Part shown: positions 1-7,544 of the stretch, piece by piece | Numbering within the stretch: position 1 is the first letter of the stretch | How the letters are laid out: each line of letters starts with the position of its first letter | NCBI RefSeq assembly: GCF_900090315.1 | Contig: NZ_FMHZ01000002.1 | Coordinates: 186,001 to 250,000 of the forward strand | Source: Micromonospora citrea | Lineage (GTDB): Bacteria > Actinomycetota > Actinomycetes > Mycobacteriales > Micromonosporaceae | Direction of reading: 5' to 3' | Length of the DNA: 64,000 nucleotides | Position numbers and translations under genes: made by a program | The notes under the pieces: model-generated | The model's database searches: none | What the model saw: the letters and a program-made list of their open reading frames with translations, nothing else | What the model was told of the DNA's origin: nothing

Positions 1-95
1 TCGCCCGCCGGTTCCACGACGAGGTACGGGCGCGCCTGCCCGAGGTCGAGCCGCTGCCCGAGCCGATCCCGGTCGGGCCGTCGACGCTGTTCTGA
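1..95 (+). CDS. 3' end of an unidentified gene
   Basis: Only about 30 C-terminal codons are inside the window, ending at TGA 93-95. The visible tail reads as a charged helix (RFHDEVRARLPEVEPL) followed by a proline-rich end. No family can be recognised from it. The 208 bases to the next gene show no further coding sequence; a short AT-richer stretch around 265-300 is where a promoter for the downstream ABC genes would be expected. Confidence 0.5.
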   Translation, partial: ARRFHDEVRARLPEVEPLPEPIPVGPSTLF

Positions 96-303
96 CGGAC
101 GCGGGCCGGCCCGGTCAGCGGCACCGACCAGCCCGGGCGTTCGCGGGGCCGGCGCCGCCAGCCGGGCGGCGTGGCCGCCGGTGGCGCCGACCACGGAGGC
201 TCCCGCGACCGTCGCCTGAACAACGCCCGCTGCCGTCGCCGTCCGCCGACGAATCGCCGAGCGAATCATTTCGATCTTTCTATGTTGTTGATATTGTGCG
301 GCG

Positions 304-1266
304 GTGCCTCCCCCTCGCACCGTCAGCGCGCCCCCGGTCCCCTCCCCGGCCGTTGGACCGGCGCGCGCCGTTCCTCGCCGAGGGCAGGGCGCACGCCTCG
401 GCGAAGCCGGTCTCGCGTGGCTGATGCTGCTGCCCTCGGTGGCGATCTTCGCCCTGTTCGTGTTCTGGCCGCTCGGGCGCACCCTCTACCTGTCGGTGCA
501 CGGCAACGACATCTTCGGCGCCGCGTCGGAGTACGTCGGCGCGGCGCACTACCGGGACATGCTCTCCGGGGAGTTCGGCAGGGTGCTGGCGACGACCGCG
601 CTGTTCACGCTCTTCTCGGTGGTGCCGGCCGTGCTGGGCGCGCTCTTCGTGGTGCTGCTGCTGGAGGCGCGCATCCGCGGGGTACGCGCGCTGCGGACCG
701 CGTTCGCGCTGCCGTTCGCGTTCTCGGTGGCGACCGCGTCGGTCGTCTTCGCCGTCATCTACAACCCGGCGATCGGGGTGGCGAACGGCCTGCTCGGCTC
801 CGTCGGGATCGACCGGGTCAACTGGCTCACCGATCCGTCGATCGCGCTGCCCGCCGTCTGCGCCGCCACGGTGTGGATGAACTTCGGCTACAACATCCTC
901 GTCCTCTCCGCCGGGGTCTCGGCCATCTCCCCCGAGGTGGTCGAGGCGGCTCGGCTCGACGGCGCGACCGGCTGGCGGCTGGCCTCGCGGATCACCGTTC
1001 CGCTGCTCTCCCCGCAGCTGTTCTTCCTCGTCGTGGTGTCCACGATCCACGCGTTGCAGAGCTTCGGGCAGATCCACATCCTGACCAAGGGCGGCCCGGA
1101 CCAGGCCACGACGACGCTGGTCTACTCGATCTACGAGAAGGCGTTCGCCTTCGGTTCCTCCGACTTCGGCGCGGCCAGCGCGCAGGCGGTCGTGCTGCTG
1201 GTCATCATGCTCGGCTGCACGGCCGTCCAGTTCGGCGTCCTCGAACGGCGGGTCCACTACCGATGA
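304..1266 (+). CDS. ABC sugar-type permease, MalF/UgpA-like
   Basis: Inner-membrane permease subunit of a carbohydrate-class (CUT1) ABC importer. The 320-residue product has a Pro/Arg-rich cytoplasmic N-terminus, then a first membrane segment near residue 40 (AWLMLLPSVAIFALFVFWPL) and further hydrophobic segments. The EAA loop that contacts the ATPase is visible as EAARLDGATGWRLASRITVPLL. The stop codon overlaps the start of the next permease (ATGA), so translation is coupled. No strong ribosome site precedes GTG 304; the start could be a few codons off. No ATPase gene is present, as is common in actinomycetes, where one shared MsiK-type ATPase serves several importers. Confidence 0.9.
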   Translation: MPPPRTVSAPPVPSPAVGPARAVPRRGQGARLGEAGLAWLMLLPSVAIFALFVFWPLGRTLYLSVHGNDIFGAASEYVGAAHYRDMLSGEFGRVLATTALFTLFSVVPAVLGALFVVLLLEARIRGVRALRTAFALPFAFSVATASVVFAVIYNPAIGVANGLLGSVGIDRVNWLTDPSIALPAVCAATVWMNFGYNILVLSAGVSAISPEVVEAARLDGATGWRLASRITVPLLSPQLFFLVVVSTIHALQSFGQIHILTKGGPDQATTTLVYSIYEKAFAFGSSDFGAASAQAVVLLVIMLGCTAVQFGVLERRVHYR

Positions 1267-2093
1267 AGAAGCTCAGCCTCGGCCAGGTCGCCGTCTACGT
1301 CGTGCTCGGCCTGGCCGCGATCCCCGTACTGTTCCCGATCTACTACGGCTTCGTCGGCGCCGTCATGGGCCCCGGCGACCTGGCGACCTACCCGCCCGCG
1401 CTGGTACCCAGCGCGCTGCACTGGCAGAACGTCGGCGACGTGTTCCGCTCGGTGCCGCTGGGCCGCTTCTACGTGAACTCCGCCGTCCAGGCCGGGGTCA
1501 TCACGGTGGCGCAGATCGTCACCAGCATCTTCGCCGCGTACGCCTTCGCGTTCCTCCGCCTGCCCGCGAAGGCGGCGACGTTCGGCCTGTTCCTCGCCAC
1601 CCTCATGGTGCCGTGGGAAGCCATCATCATCCCCAACTACCTGGCCATCTCCGACTGGGGCCTGACGCGCGGCGGGCTGACCTACCTCGGCCTCGTGCTG
1701 CCGTTCCTCGCCTCGGCGTTCGGCACGTTCCTGTTGCGGCAGGCGTTCCTGCAGTTCCCGAGCGAACTGCGCGACGCCGCGGTGATCGACGGGTGCGGCC
1801 ACTGGCGGCTGCTGTGGCGGGTCATCGTGCCCCTGTCCAGGCCGTCCATCGCGGCGGTCGGGGTCTACGTCTTCCTCTCGGCGTGGAACCAGTACTTCTG
1901 GCCGCTGATCCTGATCCGCGACACCGAGTTCCAGACGCTCCAGATCGGCATCTCCCAGCTCAACGACGCCGAGGCGGCTCAGCCGGGTCTCGTCCTCGCC
2001 GGCGTCGCGCTCTCCCTGCTCCCCACGCTGGCCGTCGTGATCTTCGGTCAGCGCTACATCGTCCGCGGGCTGACCGCCGGCGCGCTGCGTTGA
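1263..2093 (+). CDS. ABC sugar-type permease, MalG/UgpE-like
   Basis: Second permease of the importer, 276 residues with about six membrane segments. The EAA-type loop reads ELRDAAVIDGCGHWRLLWRVIVPL near the middle, and the C-terminus ends in GQRYIVRGLTAGALR, typical of MalG/UgpE proteins. ATG 1263 lies inside the preceding stop codon. It pairs with the upstream permease as a heterodimer and with the binding protein 20 bases downstream. Confidence 0.92.
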   Translation: MKKLSLGQVAVYVVLGLAAIPVLFPIYYGFVGAVMGPGDLATYPPALVPSALHWQNVGDVFRSVPLGRFYVNSAVQAGVITVAQIVTSIFAAYAFAFLRLPAKAATFGLFLATLMVPWEAIIIPNYLAISDWGLTRGGLTYLGLVLPFLASAFGTFLLRQAFLQFPSELRDAAVIDGCGHWRLLWRVIVPLSRPSIAAVGVYVFLSAWNQYFWPLILIRDTEFQTLQIGISQLNDAEAAQPGLVLAGVALSLLPTLAVVIFGQRYIVRGLTAGALR

Positions 2094-2113
2094 ACCTCGG
2101 AGAAGGAGAAGGA

Positions 2114-3523
2114 ATGAGAAGACCTCTGCTCCGCCGCACCACGGCGACGCTCGTCGCCCTCGTGACCGCCGCCGCGCTCACGGCCTGCGGCGACTCCGGG
2201 TCCGGCACCGACGGCGGCGGCGACGCGCTCGACGCGCCGGGCGCCGAGGTGCTGGAGAAGGCCAACGGCAAGACCACGATCGAGTTCTGGCACGCGATGA
2301 AGGGGGCCAACGCCACCGCCGTCGACCAGCTCGTCGCCGACTTCAACGCCCAGAGCGGCGGCAAGGTCGAGGTCAGGGCGGTCTTTCAGGGAAGCTACGA
2401 CGAGACGATCGCGAAGTACAAGGCCTCCGTCCAGCAGAAGAGCACCCCGGCCCTGGTCCAGATCTACGACATCGGCAGCCGCTTCATGGTCGACTCCGAG
2501 CAGGTCGTGCCGATGCACAGGTTCATCGAGAAGGACGGTTTCAACGCGGCCGACATCGAGCCGAACATCGCCAGCTACTACTCGGTCGACGGCAAGCTGT
2601 GGTCGATGCCGTTCAACTCCTCCACGCCGCTGCTGTATCTGAACAAGGAGGCGTTCGAGCGGGCCGGGCTCGACCCGACGAAGCCACCGAAGGACCTCAC
2701 CGAGCTCGGCGAGCTGGCGAAGAAGCTGACGATCAAGGACGCCAGCGGCAAGACGGTCCAGTACGGCTTCAACGCCGCCATCTACGGGTGGCTGCTGGAG
2801 CAGCTGCTCGCCACCGACGGCAAGGAGTACTGCGACAACGGCAACGGGCGCAAGGGCCTGGCCACGAAGGTGCAGTTCGACCAGGAGACGGCCGTACGCG
2901 TCGCGCAGTGGTGGACGGACCTGGTCAAGGGCGGCTACGCCACGAACACCGGCCGCAAGACCGACGACGCCCAGGCGGCCTTCAAGGCGGGCACGGTCGC
3001 CATGCACCTGGAGTCGACCAGCGTGCTGCGCGGCTACGTCGACGCCGCGAAGGGCAAGTTCACCGTGCTCACCGCCCCGTACCCGAAGGTGAGCAGCTCG
3101 TCCACGGGCGGGCCGATCATCGGCGGCGCCTCCCTCTGGATCAACGGTGTCGGCCACAGCGCGGCGGAGAAGCGCGCCGCGTGGGAGTTCGTGAAGTTCG
3201 CGTCCACCCCGGTCCAGCAGGCGAAGTGGCACACCAGCACCGGGTACGTGCCGATCAACGCCAAGGCGCTCGACGAGCAGATCGACAAGGACTGGATGGC
3301 GAAGTTCCCCCAGTTCCGCACCGCGGTCGACCAGTTGCACGCGCTGCCGCCGTCGGTGGCGTCGGCCGGCTGTCTGCTCGGCGTGATGCCGCAGGCCCGC
3401 AAGGCGTCCGAGGACGGCCTCGAGGCGGCGATCGTCGGGAGCAAGCCGGCCGACCAGGCCATGAGGGACGCCGCGGCGAGCGTGCAGGGCGCCATCGACA
3501 GCTACAACAAGTCGGTCGGCTGA
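2114..3523 (+). CDS. Extracellular solute-binding lipoprotein, UgpB-like
   Basis: Substrate-binding lipoprotein of the importer, 469 residues. The lipobox LTAC with lipidated Cys25 follows a twin-Arg, Leu/Ala-rich signal. The mature start (TIEFWHAMKGANATAVDQL) and the segment ALVQIYDIGSRFMVDSEQ resemble UgpB, the glycerol-3-phosphate binder, more than maltose binders. The substrate is therefore inferred as glycerol-3-phosphate, a glycerophosphodiester or a related sugar, not established. The start is set by a purine-rich site (GGAGAAGGAGAAGGA) just before ATG. It is the last gene of the three-gene unit. Confidence 0.88.
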   Translation: MRRPLLRRTTATLVALVTAAALTACGDSGSGTDGGGDALDAPGAEVLEKANGKTTIEFWHAMKGANATAVDQLVADFNAQSGGKVEVRAVFQGSYDETIAKYKASVQQKSTPALVQIYDIGSRFMVDSEQVVPMHRFIEKDGFNAADIEPNIASYYSVDGKLWSMPFNSSTPLLYLNKEAFERAGLDPTKPPKDLTELGELAKKLTIKDASGKTVQYGFNAAIYGWLLEQLLATDGKEYCDNGNGRKGLATKVQFDQETAVRVAQWWTDLVKGGYATNTGRKTDDAQAAFKAGTVAMHLESTSVLRGYVDAAKGKFTVLTAPYPKVSSSSTGGPIIGGASLWINGVGHSAAEKRAAWEFVKFASTPVQQAKWHTSTGYVPINAKALDEQIDKDWMAKFPQFRTAVDQLHALPPSVASAGCLLGVMPQARKASEDGLEAAIVGSKPADQAMRDAAASVQGAIDSYNKSVG

Positions 3524-3539
3524 CCGTCGCGCTCCGACG

Positions 3540-3581
3540 GGGAACGGGGGCCTGCTCCATTCCGAGCCGGCCCCCGTTCCC
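3540..3581. terminator. Hairpin between convergent genes
   Basis: A perfect 13-bp stem, GGGAACGGGGGCC at 3540-3552 pairing with 3569-3581, encloses a 16-base loop. It sits 16 bases after the binding-protein stop and 17 bases before the end of the convergent deacetylase gene, so it can serve both directions. There is no T-tract, which is usual for actinomycete terminators. Confidence 0.7.
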
Positions 3582-3597
3582 GCCACCGACCTTGGCG

Positions 3598-4500
3598 CTA
3601 CGCGGCAGGCCGACCGGGTGTGACGGTGCGCCGGTAGTGCGCGGCGATCTCGTCGCTGGTCGTCAACCAGATGTCGGGTTGCGCCGCGAGGTACGCCAAC
3701 GCCTGGTCCAGGTACCTGGCGCGGAACGGCTGACCGATCACGAACGGGTGCAGGGCCAGCGCCATGACGCGACCACTGTCCTGGGAGTCGGCGCGCAGCT
3801 GCTCGTACTGGTCTTTCACGATCTGGACGAATTCGGGCCCGGTGACGCCCTTGCCGAACAACAGGAGGTCGTTGAGTTCCACGGAGTACGGGACGCTGAT
3901 CATGCCCGGCACGTTCAGCGGGTAGGGCTGGTCGTCGTTGGTCCAGTCCAGCAGGTAGCCCAGCCCCAGCTCGGCGAGGAGCGACGGCGTGTGGAACGTC
4001 TCGGTCAGCCCGGGCCCCATCCAGCCGCGCGGGCGCCGGCCGGTCGCGGCGGCGATCGTGTCGACGACGTCGGTGAGGAAGCGGCGTTCCTCGTCGAGGG
4101 ACATCCCGGCCTGCAGGATCGAGTTGGTCCGCCCGTGCGCGAGCCAGGCCCAGTTCCGGCTCAGGCCGGCCTCGATGATCTGGGGATTGTGGTGCGCGAC
4201 GGCCGAGTTCAGCAGCACGCTCGCCCGGATGCCGTGCCGGTCGAGGCTGTCGATGGTGCGCCAGACGCCGACGCGGGAGCCGTAGTCCCGCCAGCCGTAG
4301 TTCAGCGCATCGGGAACCAGGTCGGCGGTTCCCTGCCAGATGCTGGTGGACGGGCGGTCGATCAGGAAGTGCTCGACGTTCAGTCCGATGTAGGCGGCGA
4401 TTCGGGCGCCACCGGGCCAGTCGATCCGTGGGCGTTCGGTGATCGGGCTGTAGGGGAAGAGCCGGTTCTCGACCGTGTCCGTCAGGGGCGTGTTCGTCAT
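3598..4500 (-). CDS. Polysaccharide deacetylase-family hydrolase (PuuE/allantoinase-like)
   Basis: A 300-residue NodB-homology-type metal hydrolase. Residues from RIDWPGGARIAAYIGLNVEH onward, the DSLDRHGIRASVLLNSAVAHHNPQII block and the late ALALHPFVIGQPFRARYL segment match the PuuE branch of the family, which acts on small amides such as allantoin or on N-acyl sugars. The real substrate is unknown. The chosen start (MTNTPLTDTVENRLFPY) is the first Met giving family length; an upstream in-frame Met would run through the MerR operator. The gene is divergent from the MerR regulator, which probably controls it. Confidence 0.8.
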   Translation of the reverse strand: MTNTPLTDTVENRLFPYSPITERPRIDWPGGARIAAYIGLNVEHFLIDRPSTSIWQGTADLVPDALNYGWRDYGSRVGVWRTIDSLDRHGIRASVLLNSAVAHHNPQIIEAGLSRNWAWLAHGRTNSILQAGMSLDEERRFLTDVVDTIAAATGRRPRGWMGPGLTETFHTPSLLAELGLGYLLDWTNDDQPYPLNVPGMISVPYSVELNDLLLFGKGVTGPEFVQIVKDQYEQLRADSQDSGRVMALALHPFVIGQPFRARYLDQALAYLAAQPDIWLTTSDEIAAHYRRTVTPGRPAA

Positions 4501-4516
4501 GCCGTCAACGTAAGAT

Positions 4517-4532
4517 CTGACATCGGTGTCAG
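4517..4532. promoter_or_regulatory. MerR-type operator in the divergent promoter
   Basis: The sequence CTGACATCGGTGTCAG is a dyad with 6-bp arms CTGACA/TGTCAG and a 4-base centre. It lies between the deacetylase start (4500) and the MerR start (4553). MerR proteins bind dyads placed between -35 and -10 of overlong-spacer promoters; position and form fit autoregulation and control of the deacetylase. Assignment to this regulator is by position. Confidence 0.6.
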
Positions 4533-4552
4533 GTTCAAGTCCGGAGGATGCG

Positions 4553-4918
4553 ATGCGGATCGGCGAACTCGCGCGGCGCACCGGGGTGAGCGAGCGGTCG
4601 CTGCGCTACTACGAGAAGCAGGGCCTGTTGACGGCCCACCGCACCCCCGGCGGCCAGCGCGACTTTCCCGAGCAGGCGGTCGACCGGGTCATCCGCATCC
4701 AGGAGCTGTTCGCCGCCGGCCTGCACAGCAAGCGGATCGCCCGGCTGCTCCCGTGCATGCGCGACGCCGACGGCCGCCCTTCGGCGATCGCCACGCCGCA
4801 GTTGGTCGTCGAGCTGACCGCCGAACGCGACCGCATCGACCGGATGATCACGGAACTCGTCAGCTCCCGCGAGGTGCTCGACGACGTGATCAACACGGCG
4901 TCGCAGGGCCACCGGTAG
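4553..4918 (+). CDS. MerR-family transcriptional regulator
   Basis: A 121-residue regulator. The N-terminal MerR helix-turn-helix is clear: MRIGELARRTGVSERSLRYYEKQGLLTAHRTPGGQRDF. It is followed by a coiled-coil dimerisation helix (ELTAERDRIDRMITELVSSREVL). There is no long effector domain, and only one Cys (Cys-Met near residue 65), so a metal-sensing role is not evident. GGAGG at 4543-4547 precedes ATG 4553, which decides the start over an upstream GTG. The gene is divergent from the deacetylase across a CTGACA/TGTCAG dyad. Confidence 0.9.
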   Translation: MRIGELARRTGVSERSLRYYEKQGLLTAHRTPGGQRDFPEQAVDRVIRIQELFAAGLHSKRIARLLPCMRDADGRPSAIATPQLVVELTAERDRIDRMITELVSSREVLDDVINTASQGHR

Positions 4919-4988
4919 GCGGGCCGGTCACGCCAGGAAAGTCACGGCAACGCTGTTCCTGCCGCTGACGGTGCCGCCCGGCGCGCGA

Positions 4989-5474
4989 TCACCGCGTGCG
5001 GGCGAAGCGCTGCCGTTGCAGCGACCTGACCTCGGCCGCCAACTCGTCGACCGGCCCGTCGACGCGGGCACCCGGCACGATCTCGGTGACCGGCAACGCG
5101 GCGACGGGAGCGGGTGGCACGCCCCATTCCCGCAGCCAGCCCTGAAGCTGCGCCGACGACGCGGCGTAGACGATACGGCCGAGACCGACCCAGCCGTGCG
5201 CCGCCGCGCACATCGGACAGTGCTCGCCGGAGGTGTACACGGTGGCCGCCGCGCGGTCGGCCAGGCTCATGTTCGCCGCGGCCCAGCGGGCGATCTCGAA
5301 CTCCGGATGCCGGGTCTGGTCGCCGCCCTTCACCCGGTTGCGGTCCTCGAACAGCACGTCACCGGCGCCGTCGACCAGGACCGACCCGAACGGCTCGTCG
5401 CCGTCGGCAAGCGCCTCGGCGGCGAACTGGACACAGCGCCTCAGGTGGCGGACGTCGGTCTCCGAGATCGGCAC
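4989..5474 (-). CDS. Nucleoside/guanine deaminase-type enzyme
   Basis: A zinc-dependent deaminase of the cytidine-deaminase fold, 161 residues. The zinc site is visible as H56-P-E58 (HPEFE) and P-C86-x-x-C89 (EHCPMCAAA), with the proton-shuttling Glu58. Close relatives deaminate guanine or related bases and nucleosides; tRNA adenosine deaminase is less likely because the HAE motif is HPE and the C-terminus is long. It is transcribed alone, convergent with the MerR gene, with a 70-base gap. Substrate not established. Confidence 0.85.
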   Translation of the reverse strand: MPISETDVRHLRRCVQFAAEALADGDEPFGSVLVDGAGDVLFEDRNRVKGGDQTRHPEFEIARWAAANMSLADRAAATVYTSGEHCPMCAAAHGWVGLGRIVYAASSAQLQGWLREWGVPPAPVAALPVTEIVPGARVDGPVDELAAEVRSLQRQRFARTR

Positions 5475-5802
5475 CGCGGCAGCCTAACACCGTCGGTGAG
5501 CGCCAGGGGCTGCTCCGCGTGCCGCCGGAAGCCAGGCCGGCACGCCGTCACCCCTGCTCACCGGGCTCGGCCGGTGGCGTCCGTCGGGGTGTACGAGGCA
5601 AGCGTGAGCGCCGCACCGGGTAGGCTCCGGGATCGGCGTGCGCTGGCCGGGCGGCGGCGCCCGGCCAGCGTCTGACCCGCTGCGGCGCTCGACGCGCCGG
5701 ACAGCGGCGCGGGCCGGGTCTGCGGTGGCGCGGGCGTACGGCGACGCGGGACGACGGTCCGAGAGGCGGGGCACCGGCTGACGAGCCGGGGGTGGAGTGG
5801 TT
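5475..5802. other. Divergent intergenic region with a strong hairpin
   Basis: No credible gene is seen in these 328 bases between two divergent genes. The notable element is a perfect 12-bp stem, CGCTGGCCGGGC at 5641-5652 pairing with 5659-5670 around a 6-base loop. This looks like a terminator, yet no coding gene ends here, so it may belong to a leader RNA or a small RNA. Confidence 0.5.
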
Positions 5803-6510
5803 GTGACGGCCGACTGGCGGGCGGGCGACGTGCGCCCCACCACGCCCGGACCCGGGCTGGCGGCCCTGCAGAGCCGGCAGAGCCTGCGCGAGGAGGTGGC
5901 GCAGGCGCTGCGGGCGGCGATCGTGGCCGGCCAGCTCCGGCCCGGCACGACGTACTCGGCCCCGACCCTGGCGACCCAGTTCGGCGTCTCGCCGACCCCG
6001 GTGCGGGAGGCGATCCTCGACCTCGCCAAGGAGGGCCTGGTCACGATCGTCAAGAACAAGGGATTCCGCATCAGGTCCCTCTCGGAGCGGGAACTCGACG
6101 AGATCACGGAGATGCGGGAGCTGCTGGAGATTCCGGTGGTCGCCGGGCAGGTCGGCCGGCTCTCCGAGGCGCAGCTGCGGGAGCTGTCCGCCCTGGCGGA
6201 GGCGATCGTCACGGCGGCGGGTCGGGGCGACGTCGTGGCCTACATCGAGGCGGACAACGAGTTCCACCTCAGCCTGCTGCGCGCGGGCGGAAACCTGCGG
6301 CTGGTGGACACCGTGGCCGACCTGCGCAGCCGCACCCGGCTGTACGGGCTGGACGCGCTGGTCGAGAGCGGGCAACTGGTGGCGTCGGCGAACGAGCACG
6401 TCGAGCTCGCGAAGCTGCTCGCAGCGGGTGACCGGGAGGCGGTGGTCGACCTGATGCGGCGCCACCTGCGACACGTCCGGGGCATCTGGGCCGCGCGCCC
6501 CGAGCGGTAA
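5803..6510 (+). CDS. GntR-family regulator with FCD domain
   Basis: A FadR-subfamily repressor, 235 residues. The N-terminal winged helix (SLREEVAQALRAAIVAGQLRPGTTYSAPTLATQFGVSPTPVREAILDLAKEGLV) is followed by an all-helical FCD ligand domain with ELDEITEMRELLE, EADNEFHLSLLRAGGN and a terminal HLRHVRG helix carrying the usual metal-coordinating histidines. GTG 5803 is preceded by GGGGTGGAG at good spacing; GTG 5797 is an alternative. It stands immediately upstream of the hydroxyproline operon, in the same direction, and is the obvious candidate for its hydroxyproline-responsive control. Confidence 0.9.
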   Translation: MTADWRAGDVRPTTPGPGLAALQSRQSLREEVAQALRAAIVAGQLRPGTTYSAPTLATQFGVSPTPVREAILDLAKEGLVTIVKNKGFRIRSLSERELDEITEMRELLEIPVVAGQVGRLSEAQLRELSALAEAIVTAAGRGDVVAYIEADNEFHLSLLRAGGNLRLVDTVADLRSRTRLYGLDALVESGQLVASANEHVELAKLLAAGDREAVVDLMRRHLRHVRGIWAARPER

Positions 6511-6595
6511 CGCCGGCCCGGGCGGTCCCGGACCACCGGGTGAGGACGGGGACCCCGGCGTCGTTCCGCCGATCTCACCGGCACCTTCCGCGGTC

Positions 6596-6640
6596 TTGAC
6601 GGCGCCACCGTCCCTGCTACGGTGCTATGTAACATATTAC
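6596..6640 (+). promoter_or_regulatory. Promoter and GntR operator of the hydroxyproline operon
   Basis: A -35-like TTGACG (6596-6601) is followed after 16 bases by TACGGT (6618-6623). Just downstream is GTAACATATTAC (6629-6640), with GTAA/TTAC arms, unusually AT-rich for this DNA and placed to block the start of transcription. FCD-type GntR proteins bind short dyads of this kind. The Shine-Dalgarno of the first gene (TGGAGG) directly follows. Confidence 0.65.
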
Positions 6641-6650
6641 TGGAGGTTGC

Positions 6651-7544
6651 ATGGAGACCATGCCGTGGCGGGGCGTCCTGGTGGCGACCGCCCTGCCGTT
6701 GCGCCGCACCGACCTGGGCATCGACCACGACGCCTACGCCGCCCACGTCCGGTGGCTCGCCGACAACGGCTGCCACGGTGTCGTCCCCAACGGTTCCCTC
6801 GGGGAATACCAGGTGCTCAGCGCCGACGAACGGGCGGCCGTGGTGCGGACGGCGGTGCAGGCGGCACCGCCCGGCTTCGCGGTCGTCCCGGGCGTGTCCG
6901 CCTACGGCGCCGACGAGGCTCGGCGCTGGGCGGAGCAGGCCGCCGAGACGGGCTGCCCCGCGGTGATGCTGCTGCCGCCCACGGCCTACCGCGCGGACGA
7001 CGCCGCGGTGGCGGCCCACTACCGCGAGGTCGCCAGGGCCGGCCTGCCGATCGTCGCCTACAACAATCCGCTCGACACCCGGGTGGACCTCACACCGGCC
7101 CTGCTGCGCCGCCTCCACGAGGATGGCCTGATCGTCGCGGTCAAGGAGTTCAGCGGCGACGTCCGCCGCGCGTACACGATCGCGGAACTCGCTCCCGGGC
7201 TCGACGTCCTGGCCGGCGCGGACGACGTGGCCCTCGAACTGCTGGTCGCCGGCGCGGTCGGCTGGATCGGCGGCTACCAGAACGCCGTCCCGGCCAGCTG
7301 CGTCCGCCTCTATCAGGCCGCGGTCTCCGGGGACCTGGCCGCCGCGACGCCGCTCTACCGCGCCCTGCACCCGCTGTTGCGGTGGGACTCCCGCACCGAG
7401 TTCGTCCAGGCGATCAAGCTGTCCATGGACGTGGCCGGCCGGCCCGGTGGCCCCACCCGCCCGCCCCGGCGACCGCTGTCGCCGGCGGACGCCGAGCACG
7501 TCCGCACGACCACCGAGCGCCTGATCGCGGCGGGGCACCGCTGA
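6651..7544 (+). CDS. Δ1-pyrroline-4-hydroxy-2-carboxylate deaminase (DapA family)
   Basis: A dihydrodipicolinate-synthase-fold enzyme, 297 residues. The Schiff-base lysine is Lys165 (VAVKEFSGD), with the partner Tyr137 (IVAYNNP) and the GSLGEYQVLS phosphate/carboxylate loop. DapA-family members encoded with a hydroxyproline epimerase and a flavin dehydrogenase deaminate and dehydrate pyrroline-4-hydroxy-2-carboxylate to α-ketoglutaric semialdehyde; that context decides the call. It is the first gene of the operon, starting right after the operator. Its TGA overlaps the next ATG by one base. Confidence 0.85.
   Translation: METMPWRGVLVATALPLRRTDLGIDHDAYAAHVRWLADNGCHGVVPNGSLGEYQVLSADERAAVVRTAVQAAPPGFAVVPGVSAYGADEARRWAEQAAETGCPAVMLLPPTAYRADDAAVAAHYREVARAGLPIVAYNNPLDTRVDLTPALLRRLHEDGLIVAVKEFSGDVRRAYTIAELAPGLDVLAGADDVALELLVAGAVGWIGGYQNAVPASCVRLYQAAVSGDLAAATPLYRALHPLLRWDSRTEFVQAIKLSMDVAGRPGGPTRPPRRPLSPADAEHVRTTTERLIAAGHR

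Noticed and set aside
304..3523. Including the UgpB-like importer in the collagen locus as its peptide importer
   Set aside because: The binding protein resembles carbohydrate/glycerol-phosphate binders, not oligopeptide binders, and two unrelated transcription units lie between.
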